From assembly GCF_027625995.1 (NCBI RefSeq), contig NZ_CP115396.1, positions 4,611,001 to 4,675,000 on the forward strand: 64,000 nucleotides of DNA. Reading direction: 5' to 3'. Shown in pieces: positions 46,359 through 55,606 of this stretch. The translations under genes and the position numbers were made by a program. Positions within the stretch are counted from its first letter, which is position 1. Each line of letters opens with the position of its first letter. This DNA is from Hymenobacter yonginensis (lineage in GTDB: Bacteria; Bacteroidota; Bacteroidia; Cytophagales; Hymenobacteraceae). Under the pieces are notes generated by a model. That model was given only the letters and a program-made list of their open reading frames with translations. It searched no databases and had not been told where the DNA came from.

Positions 46359-46384
46359 GTCAGTTTAGGCTTAAGGCTGAATAG

Positions 46385-46421
46385 CAAAAAAGCTCTTCCG
46401 GGTATCCGGAAGAGCTTTTTT
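46385..46421. terminator. Bidirectional terminator after icd and the TonB-domain gene
   Basis: Perfect stem (AAAAAAGCTCTTCCG and its complement) with a GGTAT loop, T-runs in both directions. Confidence 0.95.
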
Positions 46422-46453
46422 GTGTGATGATAAGAATGGCTGAGGTGTTTTTT

Positions 46454-47608
46454 TCACTCCCGAATCTCGAACACCACCGGTAGCAAATAGTAGCTGCGTA
46501 CCGGCTTGCCTTGCTCCAGCGCTGGAAACACGGGTGGCAGCAGAGTTGCTACGCGTAAGGCTTCTGCATCAAGCTCCGGCGATACTGGCCCGACCACCAA
46601 GGGCTGCTCCAGGCGGCCTGCTTCACTGACTTGCAGAAACAGCACCACTTTGCCCTGCCGCTGGTTGCGCAGTGCTTCCATGGGGTACTGCAGCCTCTGC
46701 GACATGGTTCTAAGTAGGGCTTCGGGCCCGCCCGGTACCGCAGGGCCTTCGTCGGGAAACAGCCGCAGCCCGGGAACGATGGACACGGTGCCACTGGCGG
46801 CGTCAAACTGCAGCGGAATCTGGATGTTGCTGGATACGTTTTTGCCCTTCAGCTGCCCCGGCACCCAGGCGGGAGCGTCGTTGAGCAGGCTGATGGCGGC
46901 GAAGCGCAGCGTGGGCATCAGGCGTGTAGCCTGCCCGTTCTGCAGGCCGATGCCGTTATCGGTGCCCACCTTGCTTACCTTGCCGTCGGCACCTACGGTT
47001 ACATCTACCACGATGAGTCCGGAGGCCTGGGCCTGCTGAGCGTCTGCGGGGTATGCTACGGTTTTCAGGTACTCGGCCAAGGCTTCCTGTCCGCCCTGCA
47101 GGTGCGGGCTACGGCCTTCCTTAGCGGCCGGACGCGGGCCCGTGAGCAGCGGCGCCACCGGGGCCGTTGCTGCCGGCGCAGCTTCCGCGGGCACTCTGAA
47201 CGCAATGGGCAGCGTGTAGGCTACTGCCACTGGGCGGCCGTTCTGCTTACCGGGCACGAAAGCCGGCAGCGCCTGCACGGCTCGCAACGCCTCGGCATCG
47301 AGCAGCGGGTGCACACTCTTGCTCACCTTCACGTCCTGTACCTGCCCCGACACGGCCACCACAAACGACACAAACACCTTGCCCTCCAACCCTTGCTGCA
47401 GCGCCTCCGCCGGGTACACTATCGTCTGGCCCAGCGTCCGGAACAGTGCGGGCTGGCCGCCCGGAAATTCGGGCATCTGCTCCACGTAGGTGTAGATTTT
47501 ATTGACAACCTGCTCGGTGCCGGGGCGGGTAGGGGAGGCGGTTTGCGCCACGGCCGAAGCCGGGCCGCACAGGGCTATAAATGCAAGGGTACGGACTGCG
47601 GAATGCAT
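46454..47608 (-). CDS. Exported protein with three TonB C-terminal-like domains
   Basis: 384 residues. The N-terminus is a cleavable signal peptide (MHSAVRTLAFIALCGPASAVAQ), not the long membrane anchor of a classical TonB. Three TonB_C-like repeats follow, with YPAEALQQGLEGKVFVSFVV (about 65-145), YPADAQQAQASGLIVVDVTV (about 190-270) and YPMEALRNQRQGKVVLFLQV (about 305-380). The first repeat includes VSGQVQDVKVSKSVHPLLDA and the third has AEALRVATLLPPVFP, the typical turn before the last strand. Such periplasmic TonB_C proteins are common in Bacteroidota; energy coupling is doubtful without an anchor. Confidence 0.85.
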   Translation of the reverse strand: MHSAVRTLAFIALCGPASAVAQTASPTRPGTEQVVNKIYTYVEQMPEFPGGQPALFRTLGQTIVYPAEALQQGLEGKVFVSFVVAVSGQVQDVKVSKSVHPLLDAEALRAVQALPAFVPGKQNGRPVAVAYTLPIAFRVPAEAAPAATAPVAPLLTGPRPAAKEGRSPHLQGGQEALAEYLKTVAYPADAQQAQASGLIVVDVTVGADGKVSKVGTDNGIGLQNGQATRLMPTLRFAAISLLNDAPAWVPGQLKGKNVSSNIQIPLQFDAASGTVSIVPGLRLFPDEGPAVPGGPEALLRTMSQRLQYPMEALRNQRQGKVVLFLQVSEAGRLEQPLVVGPVSPELDAEALRVATLLPPVFPALEQGKPVRSYYLLPVVFEIRE

Positions 47609-47661
47609 GAAAGTTGGATAAGCTCGGATAGATGATATAGCGGGTAAGCGCTGAGTGATAG

Positions 47662-47724
47662 GTAGCGAGTATTCAGGCTGTCATTAACTGGTTTTATGGC
47701 AATGACAGCCTGAATACTCACTAC
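47662..47724. repeat. Single-copy 24-bp palindrome
   Basis: Arms with GAGTATTCAGGCTGTCATT and its complement, 19 bp perfect, extended to 24 bp with one G-T mismatch; 15-nt loop. It lies between the asd stop and the TonB-domain gene start. Confidence 0.85.
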
Positions 47725-47738
47725 TTGAAAAGGCCGTT

Positions 47739-48737
47739 CTAGGTCGTCAGCAAGCCCATTTCTAGCATGGCTTCGGCAATCTGCACGGCGTTGGTGGCGG
47801 CGCCTTTGCGCAGGTTGTCGGCCACCACCCACAGGTTGAGGGTGCGGGGCTGGGTTTCGTCGCGGCGGAGGCGGCCGACGAGCACGGCGTCGCGGCCGTG
47901 GGCGTCTTTGGGCATCGGGTACACGTTGTTTTTTACGTCGTCCACCAGCTCCACGCCGGCGGTGCGGCGCAGGATGTCGCGCACTTCGGCCAAGTCGAAT
48001 TCCTCGGCGAATTCTACGTTCACGGCTTCCGAGTGGCCGCCCATCACGGGGATGCGCACGGTGGTGGCCGTCACGCGGATGGAGTCGTCGCCGAAGATTT
48101 TCTTGGTCTCGTTCACCATCTTCATTTCCTCCTTGGTGTAGCCGTTGTCCTCGAACACGTCGATGTGGGGCAGCACGTTCAGGTCGATGCGGTGGGGGTA
48201 GGCGGGGTTAGTGGGCGTCTGGCCGGCACGCTCTTCCAGCAGCTGGTCTACGGCCTGCTTGCCGGTGCCCGTCACGCTCTGGTAGGTGCTCACCACAATG
48301 CGCTGCACCTTGTAGCGCTGGTGCAGCTCGTTGAGGGCCACCACCATCTGAATGGTGGAGCAGTTGGGGTTGGCAATGATTTTATCGGCGGCGGTCAGCT
48401 CCCGGGCGTTGATTTCGGGCACCACCAGCTTTTTAGTGGGGTCCATGCGCCAGGCTGAGGAGTTGTCGATGACCACGGTGCCGACTTCGGCGAAGCGGGG
48501 CGCCTCCTGCTTGCTGATGGAGCCGCCGGCCGAGAAGATGGCTACGGCGGGGCGGGCCGCAATGGCGTCGTCCATGCTCACTACCTTGTATTTCTTGCCT
48601 TGGAACTCTATTTCCTGGCCCACCGAGCGGGCGGAGGCCACGGGCAGCAGTTCGGTGACCGGGAAGTTGCGCTCGGCCAGTACTTTCAGCATCTCGGTGC
48701 CCACCAGGCCGGTGGCACCTACTACGGCTACTTTCAT
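47739..48737 (-). CDS. asd: Aspartate-semialdehyde dehydrogenase
   Basis: 332 residues from the ATG at 48737 (MKVAVVGATGLVG); another ATG lies two codons upstream at 48743. NADP-binding GATGLVGTEMLKVL, FSAGGSISKQEAP, VIDNSSAWRMD, catalytic Cys in IIANPNCSTIQMV, VSTYQSVTGTGKQAVDQL, and VRIPVMGGHSEAVNVEF with the catalytic His. It makes aspartate semialdehyde, the branch point to lysine, threonine and methionine, and so supplies the homoserine dehydrogenase at 25714-26955. A near-consensus box TACCTTTA lies at 48758-48765. Confidence 0.96.
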   Translation of the reverse strand: MKVAVVGATGLVGTEMLKVLAERNFPVTELLPVASARSVGQEIEFQGKKYKVVSMDDAIAARPAVAIFSAGGSISKQEAPRFAEVGTVVIDNSSAWRMDPTKKLVVPEINARELTAADKIIANPNCSTIQMVVALNELHQRYKVQRIVVSTYQSVTGTGKQAVDQLLEERAGQTPTNPAYPHRIDLNVLPHIDVFEDNGYTKEEMKMVNETKKIFGDDSIRVTATTVRIPVMGGHSEAVNVEFAEEFDLAEVRDILRRTAGVELVDDVKNNVYPMPKDAHGRDAVLVGRLRRDETQPRTLNLWVVADNLRKGAATNAVQIAEAMLEMGLLTT

Positions 48738-48832
48738 GTGCATCAAGGATTAGGGCATAAAGGTAAAGCGGTTATCTTTCATGCCATCGTTCTCCCTATC
48801 AGGCCCCGCCTGCTTTCCCGACGTTATTGCCC

Positions 48833-51442
48833 GTGAAAAAACTGCTACTCCTGCTGCTGCTGAGTCCGTTCACGGCCGCGGCCCAGCTCACCGATTCCTT
48901 TGCCGACGGCGACTTCACCCAGAACCCCGCCTGGACCGGCGACGCGGCCGCCTTCCAGGCCACCACCCAGCAGCTGCAAAGCAACGGCCCTGCCGTTACG
49001 GGCACCCAGCTGCAGCTGGCCACGCCCTGCCAGGCTGCCGCGGGCGGCACCACCTGGGAGTTCTGGGCCAACCTGCGGCTAGCCACCAGCAGTGGCAACT
49101 TCGCCGACGTGTGGCTGATAGCCGAGCAAGCCGACCTGAAAGCCAGCGGCAACCGCGGCTACTTCGTGCGCCTCGGCGGCACCCCCGACGAGGTGGCGCT
49201 GTTCCGCAAAGACGCCACCGGAAGCCCCGCCTACGTCATCAACGGTGCCGATGCCACGCTCAGCTCTGCCACCAACAACCTCGTGCGGGTGCGCGTCACG
49301 CGCTCCGCCACCGACGTCTGGACGCTGGAGCGCGACCTGACGGGCGGCACGACGTTCGTGAGCGAAGGCACGGCTACCGATGCCGCCTACCAGCGCGGGG
49401 CCTGGTTTGGGCTGACGCTCACGTATTCGTCGGCCAACAACCGGGCGTTTCTCTTTGACGATTTCCGGGTGACGGATACGGCGGCGCCCCGCGCCATCAG
49501 CGCGGGCGCCACCGGTCCGCAGCAGCTCGATGTGACGTTCAACGAGCCGGTGGCGGCCACCCAGAGCGCCGCCAGCTACCGCCTCACGGCCACAGGCGCA
49601 CCCGCCGTCACGGCCGCCCAGCGCGACGCTACCGACCCCGCCATCGTGCACCTGACGCTGGCCGGGCCGCTGCCGCTGGGCAGCAGTGCCGTGGAAGCCC
49701 GTAACGTGCCTGACCTCTACGGCAACACCGCCGCCGGCCCGCTCACGGCCACCTTCAGCTACAGCGGCACGGCCGTGGCCCCGGGTTTCAGCCAGATAAT
49801 CATCACCGAAATATTTGCCGACGAAACGCCGGTGGTAGGGCTGCCGGCCTCGGAGTACCTGGAAATCCATAACCCCTCGGCCACGGCCGTGCTGGACCTG
49901 GCGGGCGCGCAGCTGCTCAAGCCGGGGCAGACTGGTAACCCGGCAGTGTTTCCTGCCGGGGCCACGCTGCTGCCTGGCGAGTACGCCGTGGTGTGCGGCA
50001 GCACCCGGGCCCCGCAGTTTGCGGCCTTCGGCAAGGTGTTCGGGCTAAGCAATTTCCCCAGCCTCAGCAACGCCGGCGACCAGCTGCTGCTACGCACCCG
50101 CACCGGCCGCACGCTGTTTGAAATCAGCTATTCCGACACATGGTACAAAGACAGCCGCAAGAAAGACGGCGGCTGGAGCCTGGAAATGGTGGATACCGCC
50201 AACCCCTGCGGCGGCATTGAAAACTGGACGGCCAGCACCGACGCCAGCGGCGGCACGCCCGGCCGCGCCAACTCGGTACGCGCCGCCAACCCCGACCGTA
50301 CCGCGCCCGCGCTGCTGCGCGCCCTGGCCCTCAATGCTACCACCGTGCGGCTGTTTTTCGGGGAGAAGCTCGACAGTCTGACGGCGGCCAATGTGGCTCT
50401 GTACACGCTCACGCCCGCGGTGGCCGTCACGCGGGCCGCGCCCGTCTCGCCCGATTTCCGGGTGGTGGACCTCACGCTGGGCGCGGCCCTACAAGCCAGC
50501 CAGCCCCTGACCGTGACCGTGCAGCGCGCCCTCGACTGCGTGGGCAACGCCGCCGGCCCGGCCACTTCGGCTACGTTCGGGCTGCCCTCGGCCGTGGCCC
50601 CCGGCGACGTGGTGGTCAACGAAATCCTGTTCAACCCGCGCACCAGCGCCGTGGATTTTGTGGAGCTGCTCAACCGCTCCGGCAAGTACCTGGATGTGCA
50701 GGGCTGGCAGCTGGCCAACATCCGCCCCGACAGCACCGCCGACTCTGAGCCCATCAGCGCCGGGCCCTACGTGCTGGCGCCCGGCCAGCTGCTGCTGCTC
50801 ACCACCCGCCCCGACATCGTGCAGCGCGAGTACCCCACCAGCTCCGACCCCGCCGTCTTCCTGGCCATACCCGGCTTCCCCACCTTCCCAGACGATGCCG
50901 GCATCGTGGCCGTATTCGACGGCCAAGGCCGCCGCCTGGACCGCTACGCCTACAACGAAACCCAGCACCTGCCGCTGCTCACCGACCTGAACGGCGTGTC
51001 GCTGGAGCGGATTCGGGCTGCGGGGCCCAGCACGGCGGCCAACTTCCACTCGGCGGCGGCCAGCGTTGGCTACGCCACGCCCGGCCGTCCCAACTCCCAG
51101 CAGCAGGACGCGGCCGGCGGCAGCCAGCAGTGGAGCGTGGTGCCCGAAGTATTCACCCCCGATGAGGACGGCCAGCAGGATTTCACCACCCTCAACTACC
51201 AGCTCGATGGCCCCGGCTACGCGGGCAGCGTGAGCATTTACGACGCGCAGGGCCGCCTCACGCGCCGCCTCGCCCGCAACGAAACGCTGGCTACCACCGG
51301 CTTTTTCCAGTGGGACGGCCTCACCGATAAAGGCCAGAAAGCACCCGTCGGCTACTATGTGCTGCAGATTGAGCTGTTCAAGCCTAACAACGGCAGCAAG
51401 CAGGAATACCGCAAAACGGTGGTGCTGGGCGCGCGCTTCTAG
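48833..51442 (+). CDS. Exported lamin-tail-domain protein with gliding-type C-terminus
   Basis: 869 residues with GTG start at 48833, giving a signal peptide (MKKLLLLLLLSPFTAAAQ). Residues 20-220 look like a lectin-type beta sandwich (LTDSFADGDFTQNPAWTGD). Two lamin-tail (LTD) domains follow: about 321-480 (IIITEIFADETPVVGLPASE) and about 590-750 (VVVNEILFNPRTSAVDFVEL), separated by Ig-like strands. The last 100 residues from about 769 (VVPEVFTPDEDGQQDFTTLN) are a FlgD-Ig/gliding-associated C-terminus with GFFQWDGLTDKG. It should be exported by the T9SS. Followed by repeat D and then DUF1800-DUF1501. Confidence 0.88.
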   Translation: MKKLLLLLLLSPFTAAAQLTDSFADGDFTQNPAWTGDAAAFQATTQQLQSNGPAVTGTQLQLATPCQAAAGGTTWEFWANLRLATSSGNFADVWLIAEQADLKASGNRGYFVRLGGTPDEVALFRKDATGSPAYVINGADATLSSATNNLVRVRVTRSATDVWTLERDLTGGTTFVSEGTATDAAYQRGAWFGLTLTYSSANNRAFLFDDFRVTDTAAPRAISAGATGPQQLDVTFNEPVAATQSAASYRLTATGAPAVTAAQRDATDPAIVHLTLAGPLPLGSSAVEARNVPDLYGNTAAGPLTATFSYSGTAVAPGFSQIIITEIFADETPVVGLPASEYLEIHNPSATAVLDLAGAQLLKPGQTGNPAVFPAGATLLPGEYAVVCGSTRAPQFAAFGKVFGLSNFPSLSNAGDQLLLRTRTGRTLFEISYSDTWYKDSRKKDGGWSLEMVDTANPCGGIENWTASTDASGGTPGRANSVRAANPDRTAPALLRALALNATTVRLFFGEKLDSLTAANVALYTLTPAVAVTRAAPVSPDFRVVDLTLGAALQASQPLTVTVQRALDCVGNAAGPATSATFGLPSAVAPGDVVVNEILFNPRTSAVDFVELLNRSGKYLDVQGWQLANIRPDSTADSEPISAGPYVLAPGQLLLLTTRPDIVQREYPTSSDPAVFLAIPGFPTFPDDAGIVAVFDGQGRRLDRYAYNETQHLPLLTDLNGVSLERIRAAGPSTAANFHSAAASVGYATPGRPNSQQQDAAGGSQQWSVVPEVFTPDEDGQQDFTTLNYQLDGPGYAGSVSIYDAQGRLTRRLARNETLATTGFFQWDGLTDKGQKAPVGYYVLQIELFKPNNGSKQEYRKTVVLGARF

Positions 51443-51609
51443 ATCACAGATGGTGCAGATGCAGCCGCAGATGCCGCAGATGATGTTCTGGTGGATGGAT
51501 GGATGGATGGATGGATGGATGGATGGATGGATGGCAAACTCGTCTGTCATCACATCCCCACCAGAACATCATCTGCGCTATCCGCGGCTTAATCTGCACC
51601 ATCTGTGAT
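51443..51609. repeat. Long inverted repeat (family D) with (GGAT)10 tract in its loop
   Basis: Arms of about 52 bp with 5 mismatches (starting ATCACAGATGGTGCAGAT). Between them lies the tandem GGAT tract at 51493-51534, about 10.5 units, and a short unique part. It lies between two plus-strand genes, right at the stop of the lamin-tail gene. Confidence 0.92.
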
Positions 51610-51643
51610 TTAAACCCGGAGCCACAATCTGCGTCCAACCACC

Positions 51644-53215
51644 ATGACGACGACGCAACAACAGCTCCAGCATCTGTACTGGCGGGCCGGCTTCGGGCCG
51701 CGGCCCGAGGATGTGGCGGCCGGCCTCACGCCCCGCAAAGCCCTGCGCCAGATGCTGCGCGATTCCGAGAAAGTGGAGCTGCTCGACAGCCCGCAGATGC
51801 GCTATACCGAGCCGCTGGCCCAGTTCCAGCCCGTGGTACCGGCCGCTGGCAAGCCGCAGTCGGACATGGTGACCACGCCCGACCAGACGGCCATGAGCGC
51901 CGGCATGGAGGCACCCGTGGCGGCGTTGCCGGCCCGTTCGGCGCTGGCGGGGCCGCAGAAGGGCCGCCCGCAGCCGCCGTTGCTGCGCCGCCAGGACATG
52001 AGCGCCCAGCAGCGCAAAATGCAGAACCAAAGCATCCAGCAGGCCTTCTATGCCATGAACACCGGCTGGCTGGCTCGCATGGCTAACTCGCCGGCCCAGC
52101 TGCGCGAGAAGCTGACCTTCTTCTGGCACGGGCACTTTGCCTGCCGGGTGCGCCGGCCCGATGCGGCCCTGCACCTCAACAACACCATCCGGCAGCTGGC
52201 GCTGGGCAAATTCTCCGACTTGCTGCTGGCCGTGAGCAAGGAGCCGGCCATGCTGCAGTTTCTCAACAACCAGCAAAACCGCAAGCAGCGCCCCAACGAA
52301 AACTTCGCCCGCGAGGTGATGGAGCTATTCACGATGGGCCGCGGCAACTACTCCGAAACCGACGTGAAGGAGGCCGCTCGTGCTTTTACGGGCTGGGGTT
52401 ACAATGCCCAGGGTGAGTTCGTGTTCCGGGAGAACCAGCACGACGACGGCTCCAAAACCTTCCTGGGGCGCACCGGCAACTTCACCGGCGAGCAGGTGCT
52501 GGCCATCATCCTGGAGCAGCCACGCACGGCCGAGTTCATTGCTACCAAGCTCTACCGCTTCTTCGTGAATGACACGCCTAATCCGGCCCACATTCAGCCG
52601 CTGGCGCAGGCGTTCTTCAAGAGCGGCTACGATATCAGCGCGCTGCTGGAGCAGATGTTTACGGCAGAGTGGTTTTATGAGCCCGCCAACGTGGGCACGC
52701 GCATTAAGTCGCCGGTGGAGCTGCTGGCGGGCATCAAGCGCACGATGGGCCTGCAACTGGTGGACGACAAGCCGCTGATTGTGTTTCAGAAGGCGCTGGG
52801 CCAGACGCTGTTTCAGCCGCCGAACGTGGCCGGCTGGCCCGGTGGCCGCAACTGGATTGACTCGTCGTCGCTGCTGTACCGGCTGCAGTTGCCGTCGGTG
52901 CTGCTGAAGAATGCTGAGTTCAATGTGGCGCTCAAGCAGGACGAAAACGACATTGCGCCCAACCTAACCAAAGCCGAGCGGACGTTTCAGCAGCAGGTGA
53001 AAACCACCGTGAAGCTGGCGCCGGTGCAGGCCCTACTCGCCAAAACGCCGGCCCCGCAGCAGTCCGCCGAACTCAGCCGCTTCGTGCTGCAGGCCCCCAT
53101 CCGCCCCGAAAACCGGGCCCTCATCCAGCAGGCCGCCGACAAAGCCCCCGCCGAAGGCCGCCTCCGCACCATGGTGACCAGCCTGCTGAGCTTGCCGGAA
53201 TATCAATTGATGTAG
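51644..53215 (+). CDS. DUF1800-domain protein
   Basis: 523 residues. LQHLYWRAGFGPRPEDVAA at the start, then LREKLTFFWHGHFACRV with a conserved His, LLAVSKEPAMLQFLNNQQNR, NENFAREVMELFTMGRGNYSE, and FTGWGYN are family hallmarks. Probably acts in the envelope or in export; no ordinary signal peptide is seen. DUF1800 genes are regularly followed by DUF1501 genes as here, and the two products are thought to act together. Function is unknown. Confidence 0.92.
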   Translation: MTTTQQQLQHLYWRAGFGPRPEDVAAGLTPRKALRQMLRDSEKVELLDSPQMRYTEPLAQFQPVVPAAGKPQSDMVTTPDQTAMSAGMEAPVAALPARSALAGPQKGRPQPPLLRRQDMSAQQRKMQNQSIQQAFYAMNTGWLARMANSPAQLREKLTFFWHGHFACRVRRPDAALHLNNTIRQLALGKFSDLLLAVSKEPAMLQFLNNQQNRKQRPNENFAREVMELFTMGRGNYSETDVKEAARAFTGWGYNAQGEFVFRENQHDDGSKTFLGRTGNFTGEQVLAIILEQPRTAEFIATKLYRFFVNDTPNPAHIQPLAQAFFKSGYDISALLEQMFTAEWFYEPANVGTRIKSPVELLAGIKRTMGLQLVDDKPLIVFQKALGQTLFQPPNVAGWPGGRNWIDSSSLLYRLQLPSVLLKNAEFNVALKQDENDIAPNLTKAERTFQQQVKTTVKLAPVQALLAKTPAPQQSAELSRFVLQAPIRPENRALIQQAADKAPAEGRLRTMVTSLLSLPEYQLM

Positions 53216-53246
53216 CCTTGTGTGCTGAAAAGCATGAGTAATGAAC

Positions 53247-53337
53247 GTCATGCTGAGCTTGTCGAAGCATCTCTACCGCTTCGTTGCAGTAGTAATTCGA
53301 CGAAGCGGTAGAGATGCTTCGGCAAGCTCAGCATGAC
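53247..53337. repeat. Palindromic element, family A copy 5 (diverged)
   Basis: 37-bp arms with one mismatch, beginning GTCATGCTGAGCTTGTCGAA; 17-nt loop. It lies between the DUF1800 and DUF1501 genes. Confidence 0.9.
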
Positions 53338-53352
53338 CAAACGCAATAGAAT

Positions 53353-54564
53353 ATGCCTACCACCCGCCGCGACTTCCTTAAAACCTCCGTGCTGGCCAGC
53401 AGCCTGCTGTTTGTGCCTTCGTTCCTGCACGCGCTCGACCGCCAGGGCCTCAAAGACCTGCGCGACGCCCGCGGCCGCCGGCTGGTGGTGGTGCAGCTCG
53501 GCGGCGGCAACGACGGCCTCAACACCGTCATTCCGTACCGCAACGACCTGTACTACAAAGCCCGCCCCACGCTCGGCATCCGGGAGACGAGCGGCATTCT
53601 GGCTCTTGACAAGGACCTGGGCTTCAACCCGGCCATGACGCGCCTCAAGGGCCTCTACGACCAGGGCCAACTGGCCGTGCTTAACTCCGTGGGCTACCCC
53701 AACCCCGACCGGTCGCACTTCCGCTCCATGGACATCTGGCAGAGCGGCTCGGCCTCCGACCAGTACCTGAGCACCGGCTGGCTCGGCCGCTACCTCGACT
53801 CGAACTGCCCCAGCTGCCCCACCGCCTACAACGGCCTGGAAGTGGACGACACGCTGAGTTTGGCCATGAAGGGCGACCTGCGCAAGGGCCTGGCGCTGAA
53901 GAATCCGGACAGGTTTCATCAGCTGACCCAGAACCAGTTTATCAAGCAGGTGAGCCGCCAACAGCCCGCCGGGACATTATCGGAGTTGGACTACCTCTAC
54001 AAGACGCTGGCCGAAACCTCATCGTCGGCCGACTATCTGCACCAGACCAGCAAGGTGTATAAGTCGGCGGTGGCTTACCCGAACAGCGAGTTTGGCCGCA
54101 ACCTCAAAACCACCGCCGAGCTGATCAACTCTGGCGTGGGCTCGCGCGTGTTCTACGTGTCACTCACGGGCTTCGACACCCACGTGCGGCAGCAGGAGCA
54201 GCAGGGCAAGCTGCTCGGGGATTTGTCGGACGTGCTGGGCTCGTTTGCCGAGGACTTGCAGAAAGCCGGCAACTTCGACGACACGCTGGTGCTGGTGTTT
54301 TCGGAGTTTGGGCGGCGTGTGAGCCAGAACGCCAGCAACGGCACCGACCACGGCACCGCCAACAACGTGCTGCTGCTGGGCGGCGGCCTCAAACAACGCG
54401 GCATCCTCAACAATGCCCCCGACCTGCAGAACCTACTCGACGGCGACCTGCGCCACCAGCTGGACTTCCGCAGCCTCTACGCCACCGTCCTGCACGACTG
54501 GCTGGAAGCCGACGACAAAGCCATCCTCGGCAACCAGTTCGAGCGGTTGAAAGGACTGGTTTAG
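53353..54564 (+). CDS. DUF1501-domain protein, Tat-exported
   Basis: 403 residues. The N-terminus MPTTRRDFLKTSVLASSLLF contains a twin-arginine motif (RRDFLK) and hydrophobic core, so Tat export is likely. VVVQLGGGNDGLNTVIPYRN, then AVLNSVGYPNPDRSHFRSMD and SLTGFDTHVRQQEQQGKLL, and VLVFSEFGRRVSQNASNGTDHG are DUF1501 hallmarks, with the metal-type His/Asp residues of the alkaline-phosphatase-like fold. Pair of the DUF1800 gene. It is probably an envelope hydrolase; its substrate is unknown. Confidence 0.92.
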   Translation: MPTTRRDFLKTSVLASSLLFVPSFLHALDRQGLKDLRDARGRRLVVVQLGGGNDGLNTVIPYRNDLYYKARPTLGIRETSGILALDKDLGFNPAMTRLKGLYDQGQLAVLNSVGYPNPDRSHFRSMDIWQSGSASDQYLSTGWLGRYLDSNCPSCPTAYNGLEVDDTLSLAMKGDLRKGLALKNPDRFHQLTQNQFIKQVSRQQPAGTLSELDYLYKTLAETSSSADYLHQTSKVYKSAVAYPNSEFGRNLKTTAELINSGVGSRVFYVSLTGFDTHVRQQEQQGKLLGDLSDVLGSFAEDLQKAGNFDDTLVLVFSEFGRRVSQNASNGTDHGTANNVLLLGGGLKQRGILNNAPDLQNLLDGDLRHQLDFRSLYATVLHDWLEADDKAILGNQFERLKGLV

Positions 54565-54576
54565 TTGTCAGTTGTC

Positions 54577-54663
54577 AGTAGCGCGAACTTTGTAGTTCGC
54601 GTCCCCGCGCCGTTAGAATCGTCTGAATGGCGTGTGGACGCGAACTACAAAGTTCGCGCTACT
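54577..54663. repeat. Palindromic element, family B copy 3
   Basis: 25-bp arms with CGCGAACTTTGTAGTTCGCG around a 37-nt loop that starts TCCCCGCGCCGTT. It lies between convergent genes; no ordinary terminator is seen there. Confidence 0.9.
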
Positions 54664-54665
54664 GC

Positions 54666-55514
54666 TTACCGCCGGATAACTAGACCGGCGAAATACTCCC
54701 GGTCGGCGCCAGAGGTGAGGGCCATGTGGCGGCCGAAATCCAGCTGTATGTTGCGGCTGACGTGGAAAACCGGGCCCAGATTCAGGGCCGACTCCCAGCG
54801 GTTGGTGCGCACGTCGTGGCGGCTGGTGCCCTCCACGAAGGCCGCCAGCCAGGGCGTGAAGCCGTAGTCGAAGGTGAGGGACGGGGCGAGGTCCAGGAAA
54901 TGCTCCTCGGCGTCACGGTCGTAGCTGAGCGAGGTTTCCCACTGGGCGCTCAGGTGTGCATCCTGCGTGAACGTAAACGTCACGGGCAGCAACACGCCGT
55001 ACTCGAAGCCACCGCTGCCCTGGCGGCCGCCGGCCGGAATGCGCGTGTAGCCAATAACGGCTGCCGCCCAGCGCCCGGCACTACACGAGTCGTTGCCCAG
55101 AAAGTTGTGCTTGATGCGCAGCGCCACGTCGCCGAAGCCGCGGCTGGTAGCGGCGGGCTCGCCGGCATCGGCCCACTGCTTTTCCACCACAAACGGATCC
55201 ACGAACACCTGCACCTCGGTGCGGTCGGTGAGGCCAGTGCGCAGGGCAAAGGCGTTCAGGCGCAGCGCCCGGGTGCGGGGCAACGAGCCGGTCTTGCTGT
55301 TGATGAGCCGCAGCGCATCCGTTTCAAACTGCCAATGGCCGGGGTCAACGGTGATGGGACTTTCCGTGACGCCGGGGCGGTCGGCGCTGAGCGGGCGCAG
55401 CAGGCGCGCCGGGGCCGGCTTCCGCCACGAATACGGCTGCTCCGGCCGCTTCAGCGTGTCGGGGGTGGCGGTGGGGGAGTGCAGCGCCAGGGCCAGCAGG
55501 GAAGTCAGAAACAT
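54666..55514 (-). CDS. Outer-membrane porin/transporter-like protein (MetA-pathway type)
   Basis: 282 residues with an N-terminal hydrophobic stretch (MFLTSLLALALHSPTATP) as a possible signal peptide. LSADRPGVTESPITVDPGHW near residue 45 is the typical start of the putative MetA-pathway outer-membrane family (pfam Phenol_MetA_deg). The rest has alternating aromatic beta strands, e.g. WETSLSYDRDAEEHF and FVEGTSRHDVRTN. The end AGLVIRR is short. It follows the TonB receptor on the same strand with a 92-nt gap, so it may take part in the same uptake. Confidence 0.72.
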   Translation of the reverse strand: MFLTSLLALALHSPTATPDTLKRPEQPYSWRKPAPARLLRPLSADRPGVTESPITVDPGHWQFETDALRLINSKTGSLPRTRALRLNAFALRTGLTDRTEVQVFVDPFVVEKQWADAGEPAATSRGFGDVALRIKHNFLGNDSCSAGRWAAAVIGYTRIPAGGRQGSGGFEYGVLLPVTFTFTQDAHLSAQWETSLSYDRDAEEHFLDLAPSLTFDYGFTPWLAAFVEGTSRHDVRTNRWESALNLGPVFHVSRNIQLDFGRHMALTSGADREYFAGLVIRR

Positions 55515-55606
55515 AGGGAAAGTGGTATGGTGCGCTGCGTACGGAATTATGGCCTTTGGCGTTCAACATTCCCGCTGCAAACGGCCGATTGGCCTGTTTG
55601 CAGATG

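Noticed and set aside
48781-49458. 225-codon plus-strand frame beginning with ATG near the lamin-tail gene
   Set aside because: Arg/His-rich shadow frame; the GTG at 48833 in another frame gives a signal peptide and known domains.
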